A DNA stretch of 64,000 nucleotides from Streptomyces cylindrosporus (GCF_022698165.1 NZ_JALDAY010000011.1:248001-312000); one strand, 5' to 3'. Positions 34,308-43,895 are shown, counted from the stretch's first letter. Translations and numbers: made by a program. Notes: generated by a model from the sequence alone, not told the origin.

Positions 34308-34705
34308 TCAGTCCTCGGCCTCGGTGAACAGCTCTTCCGCGCTCTGCACGATCCCGGCCCGATCCAGCCAGTCGTTGAGACGGTCGAGGTCGGTACAGGC
34401 GGTGATCCGCGCACGGACATCGTCGCCTACAGCCAGCCCACGCACTTCCAGAACGCGCAGCACCCCCTTGGCCTCGCCTTCTGCCTTGCCTTCGAGGTAG
34501 GCCGTCTCTCGAACCGTCCCCCGCCCGGGGAAATAGCTGACGAACGACATGATTTCCTTCAGTTTCTCTCCGGCTGGGCTGTCACCCAGTTCTCCTGAAG
34601 GGCGGTCGTAACTGCCCTCAGTATGGCCTCGCAGTCGGTACTACGGGCGTGTGCCAGCGCGGAGAGGACGGCCAGAGCGAGATTCTTCGCCGCGGTTCTG
34701 AGGAA
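34308..34705 (-). pseudogene. Broken Rpn/transposase-like (PD-(D/E)XK) gene remnant
   Basis: Two pieces of one gene in different frames. The 3' piece is an open frame of 80 codons (34308-34550) reading SYFPGRGTVRETAYLEGKAE, with a GEAKGVLRVLEVRG-type end, the usual C-terminus of Rpn-family putative nucleases in Streptomyces. Upstream, another frame encodes AAKNLALAVLSALAHARSTD (about 34640-34700) and ends in TGA near 34585; this resembles the middle of the same family. The nuclease core is missing. The 80-codon piece has a GAAGGAA site and might still be translated. I infer a truncated, frameshifted gene rather than a functional small one. Confidence 0.65.
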
Positions 34706-34716
34706 ACCGCCCCCCT

Positions 34717-35355
34717 TCACCCCGGAGTAACCGGCCGCAGCCGCCCAAGCACCTCCCGCCGACCGCTCACGGACAACCCCAGCCGACCCGCGGCTTCGAG
34801 ATCGATCACCCCGGTCAGCAACCCGAGGACAGCCCGCGGCGCCCCCTCCAGGACAAGGTCGGCCTCGGTGGCGCGGCCGAGGCGGGTGTGGATCCGCCCA
34901 CCCCGTAGCTCGATGACCGCCGACTCACCGTCCGCGACGACCTGGATGACCGCGTCCGGGCCGTCAGGCTCCGCATCCTCCGTGAACCACGTCGGCGCAT
35001 AGGCCATCCACTGCGCCCGAAACGCGTCGTCCGGCCGTTCCTCGGTCATGAACCGCAGCCCCCACAGCCCGAGCGCCTTCAACACCGGCTCCAGGGCCAG
35101 ACCGTCCGCGCTCAGGGCATACAGGACAGTAGCGACCGGCGGCGGCGCGTCCTCGCGGGTGATCAGCCCCGCCTCCTCCAGTTCCTTGAGGCGGGTCGAC
35201 AGCAGGTTCGACGCGATGCCCGGCAGCCCGTTCCGAAGATCCGTGAACCGGCACGGGCCCTGCAACAGCAGCTCCCGGACGATCAACAACGTCCACCGGT
35301 CCCCCACGACATCGAGGGCCCGGGCGATCGAACAGTACTGGCCATAGCTCCGCAT
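34717..35355 (-). CDS. HxlR family transcriptional regulator
   Basis: A 212-residue regulator. The winged-helix HxlR domain (residues 1 to about 105) begins MRSYGQYCSIARALDVVGDR and has WTLLIVRELLLQGPCRFTDL and NLLSTRLKELEEAGL. Cys8 is in the position of the redox or electrophile sensor cysteine of QorR/YodB. The C-terminal 100 residues resemble a SCP2-like ligand domain (AVIQVVADGESAVIELRGG). It is divergent from the efflux pump gene with an inverted repeat between, so it probably represses that pump. Confidence 0.92.
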   Translation of the reverse strand: MRSYGQYCSIARALDVVGDRWTLLIVRELLLQGPCRFTDLRNGLPGIASNLLSTRLKELEEAGLITREDAPPPVATVLYALSADGLALEPVLKALGLWGLRFMTEERPDDAFRAQWMAYAPTWFTEDAEPDGPDAVIQVVADGESAVIELRGGRIHTRLGRATEADLVLEGAPRAVLGLLTGVIDLEAAGRLGLSVSGRREVLGRLRPVTPG

Positions 35356-35384
35356 ACGCCCAGCCTAACCCGCACAAGGTTTAA

Positions 35385-35406
35385 TTTCAAAACTCAGAGG
35401 TTGAAA
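35385..35406. promoter_or_regulatory. Inverted repeat between the HxlR regulator and the MFS gene
   Basis: TTTCAA (35385-35390), ten bases, TTGAAA (35401-35406), in an AT-rich stretch unlike the surrounding DNA. It sits in the 81-bp divergent promoter region and is a fitting operator for the HxlR protein. Confidence 0.6.
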
Positions 35407-35436
35407 AACTCTACCAGCCGTGCTTAATCTTCAACC

Positions 35437-37035
35437 ATGGCTAGTGCACTCGCACCCACGAAAATGACAAAAACCTCTAAACCGCTGGTTCTCGTCGCCC
35501 TGCTCACGGCCTCGTTCGTGATCAACCTCGACACCACCCTGGTCAACGTCGCCCTCCCGACCCTCACCCGCGAACTCGGCGCCTCCACCGCGCAGTTGCA
35601 ATGGGTCGTGGACGCCTACAACCTCGTCTTCGCCGCCCTCCTCCTGACCTCGGGCAGCCTCTCCGACCGCTTCGGCCGCAAGGGCATGCTCATGGCCGGC
35701 CTGCTGGTGTTCGGCGTGGCCAGCTTCGTCGGCGGGTACGCAGGCTCCCCGGCGGAACTGATCGCGGCCCGGGCCGCGATGGGGCTCGGGGCCGCGATGA
35801 CCTTCCCCGCCACCCTCTCCCTCCTCACCGGCGTCTTCACCGGCCGCAAGGAACGGGCGCTGTCCATCGGCCTGTGGGGCGCGACTGCCGGTGTGGCCAT
35901 CGCGCTGGGACCGATCGTGGGCGGCTTCCTGCTGGCGCACTACAGCTGGTCGAGCGTCTTCTACGTCCTCGGCCCGGTGTCCCTCGCCGTCATCGCCCTG
36001 GTGGCGATATTCGTCCCCGCCGCACGGAACCCCGTCCGCCATCGCCTGGACTTCCTGGGACTCGTCCTGTCCGGCGCCTTCATGGCCCTGCTCGTCTACA
36101 CCATCATCGAGGCCCCGAACCGCGGTTGGGCCTCACCGACAACCCTCGCCGGCTTCGCCGGTTCCGCGGTCCTGCTGGCCGCCTTCATCGCCGGCGAGCG
36201 CCGCACCGACCAACCGATGCTCGACGTACGGCTGTTCAAGGACATGCGCTTCAGCGCCGCCAGCGCCTCGGTCACCATCGCGTTCTTCACGCTGTTCGGG
36301 TTCATCTTCCTGATGACGCAGTTCTTCCAGTTCGTCCGGGCGTACAGTCCCCTGTCCACCGGCGTCCACCTGCTGCCGGTCGCGGTCTCCGTCGCCATCG
36401 GATCGACCCTCGGGACACGGCTGGCGGTCCGGGTCGGCACGAAGGCGATCGTCACGGCCGGGCTGGCCCTCCAGGCGGGCTTCTACTTCTGGGTCGCCAC
36501 GGACATCTCCCCGACCCTCGGCTACGGGATCATCGCCATCCAGATGGTCGTGTACGGCCTCGGCATGGGCCTGACCTCGGCACCCGCGACCGAGTCGATC
36601 ATGGGAGCGGTCGCCGCCGACCAGGCCGGCGTGGGCTCCGCCGTCAACGACTCCACCCGCCTCCTCGGCGGGACCCTCGGCGTCGCCGTCATCGGCAGCG
36701 TGTACGCCTCGCTCTACGACACCCGGCTCGACGCCACCCTCCCGGCCGCCCTGCCCCATGCCCTGACCGACTTCGCCCACCAGTCCGTGGGTGCGGCATT
36801 CGGCGTCGCCGACCAGCTCACCGCCCACGGTCAGAGCACAACCGCCGAAGTCGTACGTCAGGCCGCGACCGGCGCCTTCGACCACGGCCTCAGCATCGGA
36901 TGCGTCGTGGCCGGAGTGGTCGCGGTCGCCGGCGCGCTGCTCGCCGCCGCCTTCCTGCCCGCGCACCCGGAACCCACGCACCTCACAACCGAATCGGCCG
37001 ACGCGACCAGCAAGCAAAAGGACCCTGTGCGATGA
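35437..37035 (+). CDS. MFS drug efflux transporter (DHA2, 14-TM type)
   Basis: A 532-residue inner-membrane pump of the EmrB/QacA type, with about 14 hydrophobic segments. Family motifs include DTTLVNVALPTLTRELG and motif A SDRFGRKGMLMAG. The early motif NLDTTLVN (motif D1) is typical of proton-driven multidrug exporters. ATG 35437 has no clear ribosome site; an ATG at 35464 is an alternative. Its stop overlaps the next gene by 4 bp. The divergent HxlR gene is its likely regulator. Confidence 0.94.
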   Translation: MASALAPTKMTKTSKPLVLVALLTASFVINLDTTLVNVALPTLTRELGASTAQLQWVVDAYNLVFAALLLTSGSLSDRFGRKGMLMAGLLVFGVASFVGGYAGSPAELIAARAAMGLGAAMTFPATLSLLTGVFTGRKERALSIGLWGATAGVAIALGPIVGGFLLAHYSWSSVFYVLGPVSLAVIALVAIFVPAARNPVRHRLDFLGLVLSGAFMALLVYTIIEAPNRGWASPTTLAGFAGSAVLLAAFIAGERRTDQPMLDVRLFKDMRFSAASASVTIAFFTLFGFIFLMTQFFQFVRAYSPLSTGVHLLPVAVSVAIGSTLGTRLAVRVGTKAIVTAGLALQAGFYFWVATDISPTLGYGIIAIQMVVYGLGMGLTSAPATESIMGAVAADQAGVGSAVNDSTRLLGGTLGVAVIGSVYASLYDTRLDATLPAALPHALTDFAHQSVGAAFGVADQLTAHGQSTTAEVVRQAATGAFDHGLSIGCVVAGVVAVAGALLAAAFLPAHPEPTHLTTESADATSKQKDPVR

Positions 37036-37862
37036 CCTACGAAGAATCCGCCGTCACCCGGACCATCGACCGACTCCTGAACGACCACCAGCACGAGCTC
37101 GACCCCTCCGCCGACGGAGCCCTGGACAACCTCGACCAGTTCCACATCGGCGGCGCCGAAGCGGTCGAGCGCCTCATCCCCACCCTCGCCCTCACGCCCG
37201 GCGACATCGTCCTGGACGTGGGCTCCGGATTCGGCGGACCCGCACGCCAGATAGCCCGCCGCACCGGCAACCACGTCGTCGGCGTCGACATCACCCCGGC
37301 CTACGTCGAGGCCGCACGCGACCTCACCGCCAGGGCAGGGCTGAGCGACCTCGTCCGGTTCCATACGGGGGACATCGCCGACTTCCGGCCGCCCGACCCG
37401 CCCGGGGCCTTCGGCGCCGCACTCACCATGCACGTCCAGATGAATGTGCGGGACAAGACCACCTGGTTCCGTCACATCGCCCAACACCTCGCCCCGGGCG
37501 CCCACTTGGCCGTATGGGAGATCTGCCAGCCGTACGAAGCCGAACTGCCCTGGCCCACGCCCTGGTCGCTCGACGGCACCGACAGCTTCATCGTCTCCGC
37601 CGACACACTGCGCGCCGACATCGAGAACGCGGGCTTCACCGCCACCGACTGGGCCAACGAGTCGGCCTGGGTGAAGGACTGGATCACCAAGACCTTCGCG
37701 AACGGCCTCCCCCCAGGCCCCGCCCTGCCGATGCTCCTGGACGACGGCTACACCCGCGTCATCAACTACGCCACCGCCCTCACCGACGGCACCCTCGAAA
37801 TCTGGCGCGGCTGCTTCACCAAGAACGACTTCGCCAAGAACGACCAGGTGACAAGCTCATAG
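37032..37862 (+). CDS. SAM-dependent methyltransferase coupled to the efflux pump
   Basis: A 276-residue class I methyltransferase. The SAM-binding motif VLDVGSGFGGPARQIA lies near residue 60, followed by VVGVDITPAYVEAA and the LTMHVQMNVRDK block. It resembles small-molecule methylases such as sarcosine/dimethylglycine or UbiE-type enzymes; the substrate is unknown. ATG 37032 overlaps the pump stop as ATGA, so the two are made together. A role in modifying or protecting against the exported compound is inference. Confidence 0.9.
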   Translation: MTYEESAVTRTIDRLLNDHQHELDPSADGALDNLDQFHIGGAEAVERLIPTLALTPGDIVLDVGSGFGGPARQIARRTGNHVVGVDITPAYVEAARDLTARAGLSDLVRFHTGDIADFRPPDPPGAFGAALTMHVQMNVRDKTTWFRHIAQHLAPGAHLAVWEICQPYEAELPWPTPWSLDGTDSFIVSADTLRADIENAGFTATDWANESAWVKDWITKTFANGLPPGPALPMLLDDGYTRVINYATALTDGTLEIWRGCFTKNDFAKNDQVTSS

Positions 37863-37869
37863 GCCGCCC

Positions 37870-39717
37870 CTACTCCACCGTCACCGACTTCGCCAGATTC
37901 CGAGGCTGATCCACCTCGTTGCCCCGCGCGGTCGCCAGCTCACAGGCGAAGACCTGCAAGGGGACAGTCGCCACCAGCGGCTGCAACAAGGTGGGCGTGG
38001 CCGGGATCCGGATCAGGTGGTCCGCGTACGGCACGACCGCCTCGTCCCCCTCCTCCGCGATCACGATCGTCCGCGCGCCCCGGGCCCGGATCTCCTGGAT
38101 GTTGGACACGATCTTGTCGTGCAGCACCGACCGCCCCCGCGGCGAGGGCACGACCACCACCACCGGCAGGTCCTCCTCGATCAGCGCGATCGGCCCGTGC
38201 TTCAGCTCACCCGCCGCGAAGCCCTCGGCGTGCATGTAGGCGAGCTCCTTGAGCTTCAGCGCGCCCTCCAGCGCGACCGGGTAGCCGACGTGCCGGCCGA
38301 GGAACAGCACGGTGTCCTTGTCGGCCAGCGAGCGCGCCAGCTCCCGTACCGGCTCCATGGTCTCCAGAACCCGCTCGACCTCGGCGGAGATCCGCGACAG
38401 GTCCCGGATGACGGCGGAGATCTCGTCGCCCCACTTGGTGCCCTGCACCTGCCCCAGATACAGCGCCACCAGGTAACAGGCGACCAACTGCGTCAGGAAC
38501 GCCTTGGTCGAGGCGACCGCCACCTCCGGGCCGGCGTGCGTGTACAGCACGGCGTCCGACTCCCGCGGGATCGTCGACCCGTTGGTGTTGCAGATGGCCA
38601 GCACCTTCGACCCCTGCTCACGGGCGTGCCGCAGCGCCATCAGCGTGTCCATGGTCTCGCCGGACTGCGAGATGGCGATGACGAGGGACCGCGAGCCGAG
38701 GATGGGGTCCCGGTAGCGGAACTCGCTCGCGAGTTCTACCTCGCACGGGATCCGCGTCCAGTGCTCGATGGCGTACTTGGCGATCAGCCCGGCGTGGAAG
38801 GCCGTACCGCAGGCCACGATGACGACCTTGTCGACCTCCCGCAGCTCGGCGGCGCCGATCCGCACCTCGTCCAGCGTCAGCGAGCCGCCCGCGTCGATCC
38901 GGCCGAGCAGTGTGTCGGCGACCGCCTTGGGCTGCTCGGCGATCTCCTTGAGCATGAAGTAGTCATAGCCCCCCTTCTCCGCCGCGGACGCGTCCCAGTC
39001 CACGTGGTACGAGCGCACCTCGGCCGGGCTCCCGTCGAAGCCGGTCACCGTCACCCCGTCCCGCCGCAGCTCGACGACCTGGTCCTGCCCCAGCTCGACC
39101 GCCGACCGCGTGTGGGCGATGAACGCGGCGACGTCCGAGGCGAGGAAGGCCTCACCCTCTCCAACGCCCACCACCAGCGGCGAGTTCCGCCGCGCGCCCA
39201 CGACCACATCCGGCTCGTCGGCGTGCACCGCGACCAGCGTGAACGCGCCCTCGAGCCGCCGGCACACCAGCCGCATCGCCTCGGCGAGGTCCGCGCACGA
39301 CGAGAACTCCTCGGCGAGCAGATGCGCGACCACCTCGGTGTCGGTCTCCGAGGCGAGGTCGTGCCCCCGCTCGGCCAGCTCGGCGCGCAGCGACGCGAAG
39401 TTCTCGATGATCCCGTTGTGGACGACGGCCACCCGACCCGCGTTGTCCAGGTGCGGATGCGCGTTGGCGTCCGTCGGCCCGCCGTGCGTCGCCCACCGGG
39501 TGTGCCCGATCCCCGTGCTCCCGGTCGGCAGCGGCCGCTCCAGCAGCTCCTTCTCCAGGTTCACGAGTTTCCCGGCCCGTTTCGCGCCGGCCAGTCCCCC
39601 GTCCGCCAGAACGGCCACTCCGGCCGAGTCGTACCCCCTGTACTCCAGTCGCTTCAGTCCGGCCATCACGACATCGAGCGCCGACTGCGACCCCACGTAT
39701 CCCACGATTCCGCACAT
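37870..39717 (-). CDS. glmS: Glutamine--fructose-6-phosphate aminotransferase (isomerising)
   Basis: A 615-residue enzyme making glucosamine-6-phosphate, the entry to UDP-GlcNAc and peptidoglycan. MCGIVGYVGSQSALDVVM provides the N-terminal Cys nucleophile (exposed after Met removal). GYDSAGVAV, the TRWATHGGPTDANAHPH block and DNAGRVAVVHNGIIENF are the glutaminase. Two SIS domains follow (IACGTAFHAGLIAKY, AISQSGETMDTLMALR). The end is NLAKSVTVE. It lies next to coaA and upstream of glmM, the next step in the same pathway. Confidence 0.98.
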   Translation of the reverse strand: MCGIVGYVGSQSALDVVMAGLKRLEYRGYDSAGVAVLADGGLAGAKRAGKLVNLEKELLERPLPTGSTGIGHTRWATHGGPTDANAHPHLDNAGRVAVVHNGIIENFASLRAELAERGHDLASETDTEVVAHLLAEEFSSCADLAEAMRLVCRRLEGAFTLVAVHADEPDVVVGARRNSPLVVGVGEGEAFLASDVAAFIAHTRSAVELGQDQVVELRRDGVTVTGFDGSPAEVRSYHVDWDASAAEKGGYDYFMLKEIAEQPKAVADTLLGRIDAGGSLTLDEVRIGAAELREVDKVVIVACGTAFHAGLIAKYAIEHWTRIPCEVELASEFRYRDPILGSRSLVIAISQSGETMDTLMALRHAREQGSKVLAICNTNGSTIPRESDAVLYTHAGPEVAVASTKAFLTQLVACYLVALYLGQVQGTKWGDEISAVIRDLSRISAEVERVLETMEPVRELARSLADKDTVLFLGRHVGYPVALEGALKLKELAYMHAEGFAAGELKHGPIALIEEDLPVVVVVPSPRGRSVLHDKIVSNIQEIRARGARTIVIAEEGDEAVVPYADHLIRIPATPTLLQPLVATVPLQVFACELATARGNEVDQPRNLAKSVTVE

Positions 39718-39872
39718 GCGCGGCAGCCTACGGTCCGACGGCCGCCGAAAAGAGCCTCAGCGTGCCCGAAATCGGAAATTCCCACGGCCATACGAACCCT
39801 CGCGGGCCCCGCACAGGAAAGGCGTGACGCACCCCACCCGCCGTCCCGTTCAAACTCCGTTAACAATGGACT

Positions 39873-40862
39873 GTGATCTCTCCGGTCTCCTCGATGCCCC
39901 GGAGCGCCCACCGGCACAGGCCGGAGGCGACTCCCTACGTCGACCTCACCCGTACGGAGTGGAGCGCGCTGCGCGACAAGACGCCGCTCCCGCTCACCGC
40001 CGAGGAGGTCGAGAAGGTGCGCGGCCTCGGCGACGTCATCGACCTCGACGAGGTGCGGGACATCTACCTCCCGCTCTCCCGCCTCCTCAATCTCTACGTC
40101 GGCGCCACCGACGGCCTCAGAGGTGCGCTGAACACCTTCCTCGGCGAGCAGGGCTCCCAGTCCGGCACCCCGTTCGTGATAGGCATCGCCGGCTCGGTGG
40201 CCTGCGGCAAGTCGACGGTCGCCCGGCTCCTCCAGGCGCTCCTCTCCCGCTGGCCCGAGCACCCGCGCGTGGAGCGCGTCACCACCGACGGCTTCCTGCT
40301 CCCCACCAAGGAGCTCCAGGCCCGCGGCCTGATGTCCCGCAAGGGCTTCCCGGAGTCGTACGACCGCCGGGCCCTGACCCGTTTCGTCGCCGACATCAAG
40401 GCGGGCAAGGACGAGGTGACGGCGCCCGTCTACTCCCACCTCATCTACGACATCGTCCCCGGCGAGAAGCTCGTCGTCCGCCGCCCGGACATCCTGATCG
40501 TCGAGGGCCTGAACGTCCTGCAGCCCGCCCTCCCCGGCAAGGACGGCCGCACCCGCGTCGGCCTCGCCGACTACTTCGACTTCAGCGTGTACGTCGATGC
40601 CAACGCCGACGACGTGGAGAGCTGGTACCTCAACCGCTTCAAGAAGCTGCGCCAGACGGCGTTCCAGGACCCGTCCTCGTACTTCCGCAAGTGGACCCAG
40701 GTCTCCGAGGACGAGGCCCTCGACTACGCCCGCACCCAGTGGCGCAACATCAACAAGCCCAACCTGGTGGAGAACATCGCCCCCACCCGCGGCCGGGCCA
40801 CCCTGGTCCTGCGCAAGGGCCCGGACCACAAGGTGCAGCGCCTGCGGCTGCGCAAACTCTGA
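39873..40862 (+). CDS. coaA: Pantothenate kinase type I
   Basis: A 329-residue kinase for the first step of CoA synthesis. The P-loop GSVACGKST is at residues 107-115; RVERVTTDGFLLP and RKGFPESYDRRAL are family signatures, followed by VEGLNVLQP and VYVDANADDVESWYLNRF. GTG 39873 has only a weak site. It is divergent from glmS and precedes a DUF389 gene by 16 bp. Confidence 0.97.
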   Translation: MISPVSSMPRSAHRHRPEATPYVDLTRTEWSALRDKTPLPLTAEEVEKVRGLGDVIDLDEVRDIYLPLSRLLNLYVGATDGLRGALNTFLGEQGSQSGTPFVIGIAGSVACGKSTVARLLQALLSRWPEHPRVERVTTDGFLLPTKELQARGLMSRKGFPESYDRRALTRFVADIKAGKDEVTAPVYSHLIYDIVPGEKLVVRRPDILIVEGLNVLQPALPGKDGRTRVGLADYFDFSVYVDANADDVESWYLNRFKKLRQTAFQDPSSYFRKWTQVSEDEALDYARTQWRNINKPNLVENIAPTRGRATLVLRKGPDHKVQRLRLRKL

Positions 40863-40878
40863 CCGCTAACCTGCCCCC

Positions 40879-41811
40879 ATGCTGCACCTGCGCCTGATCA
40901 CGCCGTCCAACACGACCGACGACGTGGTCCGACTGATCGAGAAGACGGTCGGCACCACCCATCTGGTCGTGGTGCCCGGGGCCGCCCGCAACCCCGTGGG
41001 CGATGTCGTGATGTGCGACGTGGCCCGCGAGGCCGGTGACGAACTGCTCACCGGCCTGCGGGAGTTGGGCCTGGACCGGACCGGCTCGATCGCCGTCGAG
41101 AACATCGACCTGTCCCTGTCCAAGCGGGCCGACAAGGCGGAGGCGGAGGCCCCCGGCGAAGGCGCGGACGCCGTGCTGTGGGAGCACCTCGCCGACGCGA
41201 CGCACGAGGAGTCGACGCTCTCCGTCACCTACGTCGCCTTCATCACGATCGCCACGATGATCGCGGCCTGCGGTGTGGTGCTCGACAACGCGATCCTGAT
41301 CGTCGGAGCGATGGCGGTGGGCCCGGAGTTCGGCCCGCTGGCCGGCATCTGCACGGCGACGGTCCAGCGTCACCCGCGCCTGGCCGTGCGCTCGCTGATC
41401 GCCCTGCTGGTGGGCTTCGCGGCGGCGATGGCGCTCACGGCGGGCTTCAGCCTGTTCATGGACGCCGTCGGCCTGTTCACCAAGGGGCAGTTGGAGGCGG
41501 ACCGGCCCAACACGGGCTTCATCTACGCCCCGGACTGGTTCTCGTTCGTCGTCGCGGTCCTCGCCGGAGCCGCGGGGACGCTGTCCCTCACTTCCGCGAA
41601 GTCGGGCGCGCTGGTCGGCGTGGCCATCTCGGTGACCACGGTCCCCGCCGCCGCCAACGCGGCCGTGGCGCTGATCTACAGCGACACCAACCAGGCCGGG
41701 CGCTCCTCGGAGCAGCTCCTGCTGAACCTGCTCGGCATCATCCTCGCCGGCACACTCACGCTGCTGGCCCAGAAGTGGCTCTGGGCCAGGCAGCGCAAGG
41801 CGGTCTCCTAG
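40879..41811 (+). CDS. DUF389 family membrane protein
   Basis: A 310-residue protein. The first 115 residues form a soluble domain (LHLRLITPSNTTDDVVRLIEK). The DUF389 core follows with about six membrane segments (VAFITIATMIAACGVVLDNA, ILIVGAMAVGPEFGPLAGIC, LIALLVGFAAAMALTAGFSL, AISVTTVPAAANAAVALIYS, LLNLLGIILAGTLTLLAQKW). The AVGPEFGP motif is the family signature. Function is unproven; these proteins are often annotated as hydrophobic domain proteins. It probably shares a transcript with coaA and is convergent with glmM. Confidence 0.93.
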   Translation: MLHLRLITPSNTTDDVVRLIEKTVGTTHLVVVPGAARNPVGDVVMCDVAREAGDELLTGLRELGLDRTGSIAVENIDLSLSKRADKAEAEAPGEGADAVLWEHLADATHEESTLSVTYVAFITIATMIAACGVVLDNAILIVGAMAVGPEFGPLAGICTATVQRHPRLAVRSLIALLVGFAAAMALTAGFSLFMDAVGLFTKGQLEADRPNTGFIYAPDWFSFVVAVLAGAAGTLSLTSAKSGALVGVAISVTTVPAAANAAVALIYSDTNQAGRSSEQLLLNLLGIILAGTLTLLAQKWLWARQRKAVS

Positions 41812-41818
41812 GGCCGCT

Positions 41819-43177
41819 CTAGCCGAGGGCCGACTTCACGACGTCGGCCAGCCGGCCGGCCACGGTCCGCGCCTGGTCGATGTCCGCGGCCTCGACCATG
41901 ACCCGTACCAGCGGCTCGGTGCCGGAGGGCCGCAGCAACACCCGCCCGGTGGAGCCGAGTTCGCGCTCGGCCTCGGCGACGGCGGCCGCGAGCTCCGCGG
42001 AGGTCCGCACCCGGGACCTGTCCACGTCGGGCACGTTGATGAGCACCTGCGGCAGCCGCTCCATGACAGCGGCGAGGTCCCGCAGCGTACGCCCGGTCTG
42101 TGCGACCCGCGCGGCCAGCATCAGCCCTGTCAGCGTCCCGTCGCCGGTCGTGGCGTGGTCCAGGATGATGACGTGCCCGGACTGCTCGCCCCCGAGCGCG
42201 TACCCGTGCTCCTTCATCTCCTCCAGGACATAGCGGTCGCCGACCGCGGTCTGGACGAGGTTGAGCCCCTCCCGCTCCAGCGCCAGCTTGAAGCCCAGGT
42301 TGGACATGACGGTCGCGACAACGGTGTCCGACCTCAGCACCGACCGCTCCCGCATCGCCAGCGCCAGCACCGCGAGGATCTGGTCGCCGTCGACCTCGGC
42401 GCCGGTGTGGTCCACGGCGAGGCACCGGTCCGCGTCACCGTCGTGCGCGATCCCGAGCGCGGCCCCGTGCTCGACCACGGCCGCCTTCAGCTTGTCGAGG
42501 TGCGTCGACCCGCACCCGTCGTTGATGTTGAGCCCGTCCGGCTCGGCCCCGATCGTCACGACCTCGGCCCCGGCCCGCGAGAACGCCTCCGGCGACACCC
42601 GCGCCGCGGCCCCGTGCGCCTCGTCGAGAACGATCTTCAGCCCGTCCAGCCGGTTCGGGAGTACGGCGATGAGGTGGGCGACGTACTGGTCGAACCCCTC
42701 GTCGTACGACCGCACGCGCCCCACGCCCGCCCCGGTCGGCCGCTCCCACGGCTCGCCGTGGCGGTGGGACTCGTACACCGCCTCGATCCTGTCCTCCAGC
42801 TCGTCGGCCAGTTTGTGGCCGCCGCGGGCGAAGAACTTGACGCCGTTGTCGGGCATGGCGTTGTGGCTCGCGGAGAGCATGACGCCCAGGTCGGCGCCGA
42901 GCGCGCCGGTGAGGTACGCCACCGCCGGCGTGGGCAGCACGCCGACGCGCAGGACGTCCACGCCCGCGCTCGCGAGGCCCGCCACCACGGCCGCCTCCAG
43001 GAACTCCCCGGACGCGCGGGGGTCACGCCCGACGACCGCCGTCGCCCGGTGGCCCTCGAACGTGCCCGCCTCGGCCAGCACATGCGCCGCCGCGACCGAC
43101 AGACCGAGCGCCATCTCGGCCGTCAGGTCCGCGTTGGCGACGCCGCGCACGCCGTCCGTGCCGAAGAGTCGTCCCAC
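41819..43177 (-). CDS. glmM: Phosphoglucosamine mutase
   Basis: A 452-residue enzyme turning glucosamine-6-phosphate into the 1-phosphate. MGRLFGTDGVRGVAN opens it; the phosphoserine loop SASHNAMPDNG has Ser104; the metal loop is DGDADR (HDGDADRCLAV), and the sugar-binding GEQSGHVI and phosphate-binding RPSGTEPLVRVM loops are present. GTG 43177 follows AGGAGG. It is downstream of rplM-rpsI, behind a terminator. Confidence 0.98.
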   Translation of the reverse strand: MGRLFGTDGVRGVANADLTAEMALGLSVAAAHVLAEAGTFEGHRATAVVGRDPRASGEFLEAAVVAGLASAGVDVLRVGVLPTPAVAYLTGALGADLGVMLSASHNAMPDNGVKFFARGGHKLADELEDRIEAVYESHRHGEPWERPTGAGVGRVRSYDEGFDQYVAHLIAVLPNRLDGLKIVLDEAHGAAARVSPEAFSRAGAEVVTIGAEPDGLNINDGCGSTHLDKLKAAVVEHGAALGIAHDGDADRCLAVDHTGAEVDGDQILAVLALAMRERSVLRSDTVVATVMSNLGFKLALEREGLNLVQTAVGDRYVLEEMKEHGYALGGEQSGHVIILDHATTGDGTLTGLMLAARVAQTGRTLRDLAAVMERLPQVLINVPDVDRSRVRTSAELAAAVAEAERELGSTGRVLLRPSGTEPLVRVMVEAADIDQARTVAGRLADVVKSALG

Positions 43178-43270
43178 TTGTCCTCCTGAGGAAGCATGAA
43201 TTCCGGCGGTCAGCCGATCACATGAGCCTTTGAGCGCCTTGTGCCGTTATACGCCCAAGGCTTTGATAAA

Positions 43271-43312
43271 CGAACGCCCCGGCGGCACTGTGGCGTGCCG
43301 CCGGGGCGTTCG
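43271..43312 (-). terminator. Hairpin terminator after rpsI
   Basis: A 17-bp perfect stem: CGAACGCCCCGGCGGCA (43271-43287) pairs with 43296-43312 across an eight-base loop. It lies between rpsI and glmM on the transcribed minus strand. Confidence 0.9.
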
Positions 43313-43331
43313 GACGTACAGGCAGCTGCGA

Positions 43332-43853
43332 TTAACGCTTGCTGTACTGCGGAGCCTTGCGGGCCTTCTTCAGACCGGCCTTCTTGCGCTCGACCGCACG
43401 GTCGTCGCGGCGGAGGAAGCCGGCCTTCTTGAGCGGGCCGCGGTTGTTGTCGACGTCGGCCTCGTTCAGCGCGCGGGCGACACCGAGACGGAGCGCACCG
43501 GCCTGACCGGAGACACCGCCACCCGCGATGCGGGCGATGACGTCGTAGCGACCCTCGAGCTCGAGCACCTTGAAGGGCTCGTTGACTTCCTGCTGGTGCA
43601 CCTTGTTCGGGAAGTAGTCCTCGAGGGTGCGACCGTTGATCTTCCACTTGCCGGTGCCCGGGACGATCCGGACGCGGGCGATGGCGTTCTTGCGACGGCC
43701 CAGGCCGGCGGCCGGCTGCGGGTCGCCGAAGCGGGACGCGAGCGACTCCGAGGTGTACTCGCCCTCGACGGGGACCTCGGACTCGGTGGTGTAGCTGTCG
43801 ATGTCGACGATCTCTTCGCCCTCGACGGGCGTCTCGACGGTGGTCTCGGCCAC
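43332..43853 (-). CDS. rpsI: 30S ribosomal protein S9
   Basis: A 173-residue S9. The N-terminus is longer and acidic (TVETPVEGEEIVDIDSYTTE), as in many actinobacteria. The ribosomal core includes GLGRRKNAIARVRIVPGTGK and the conserved C-terminal tail KKAGLKKARKAPQYSKR that reaches the P-site. GTG 43853 follows GAGGAG. It is the second gene after rplM, with a terminator behind it. Confidence 0.98.
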   Translation of the reverse strand: MAETTVETPVEGEEIVDIDSYTTESEVPVEGEYTSESLASRFGDPQPAAGLGRRKNAIARVRIVPGTGKWKINGRTLEDYFPNKVHQQEVNEPFKVLELEGRYDVIARIAGGGVSGQAGALRLGVARALNEADVDNNRGPLKKAGFLRRDDRAVERKKAGLKKARKAPQYSKR

Positions 43854-43895
43854 GATTCTCCTCAGATTCTCTTCAGTCTTAGGGGGTGGCCGGAC

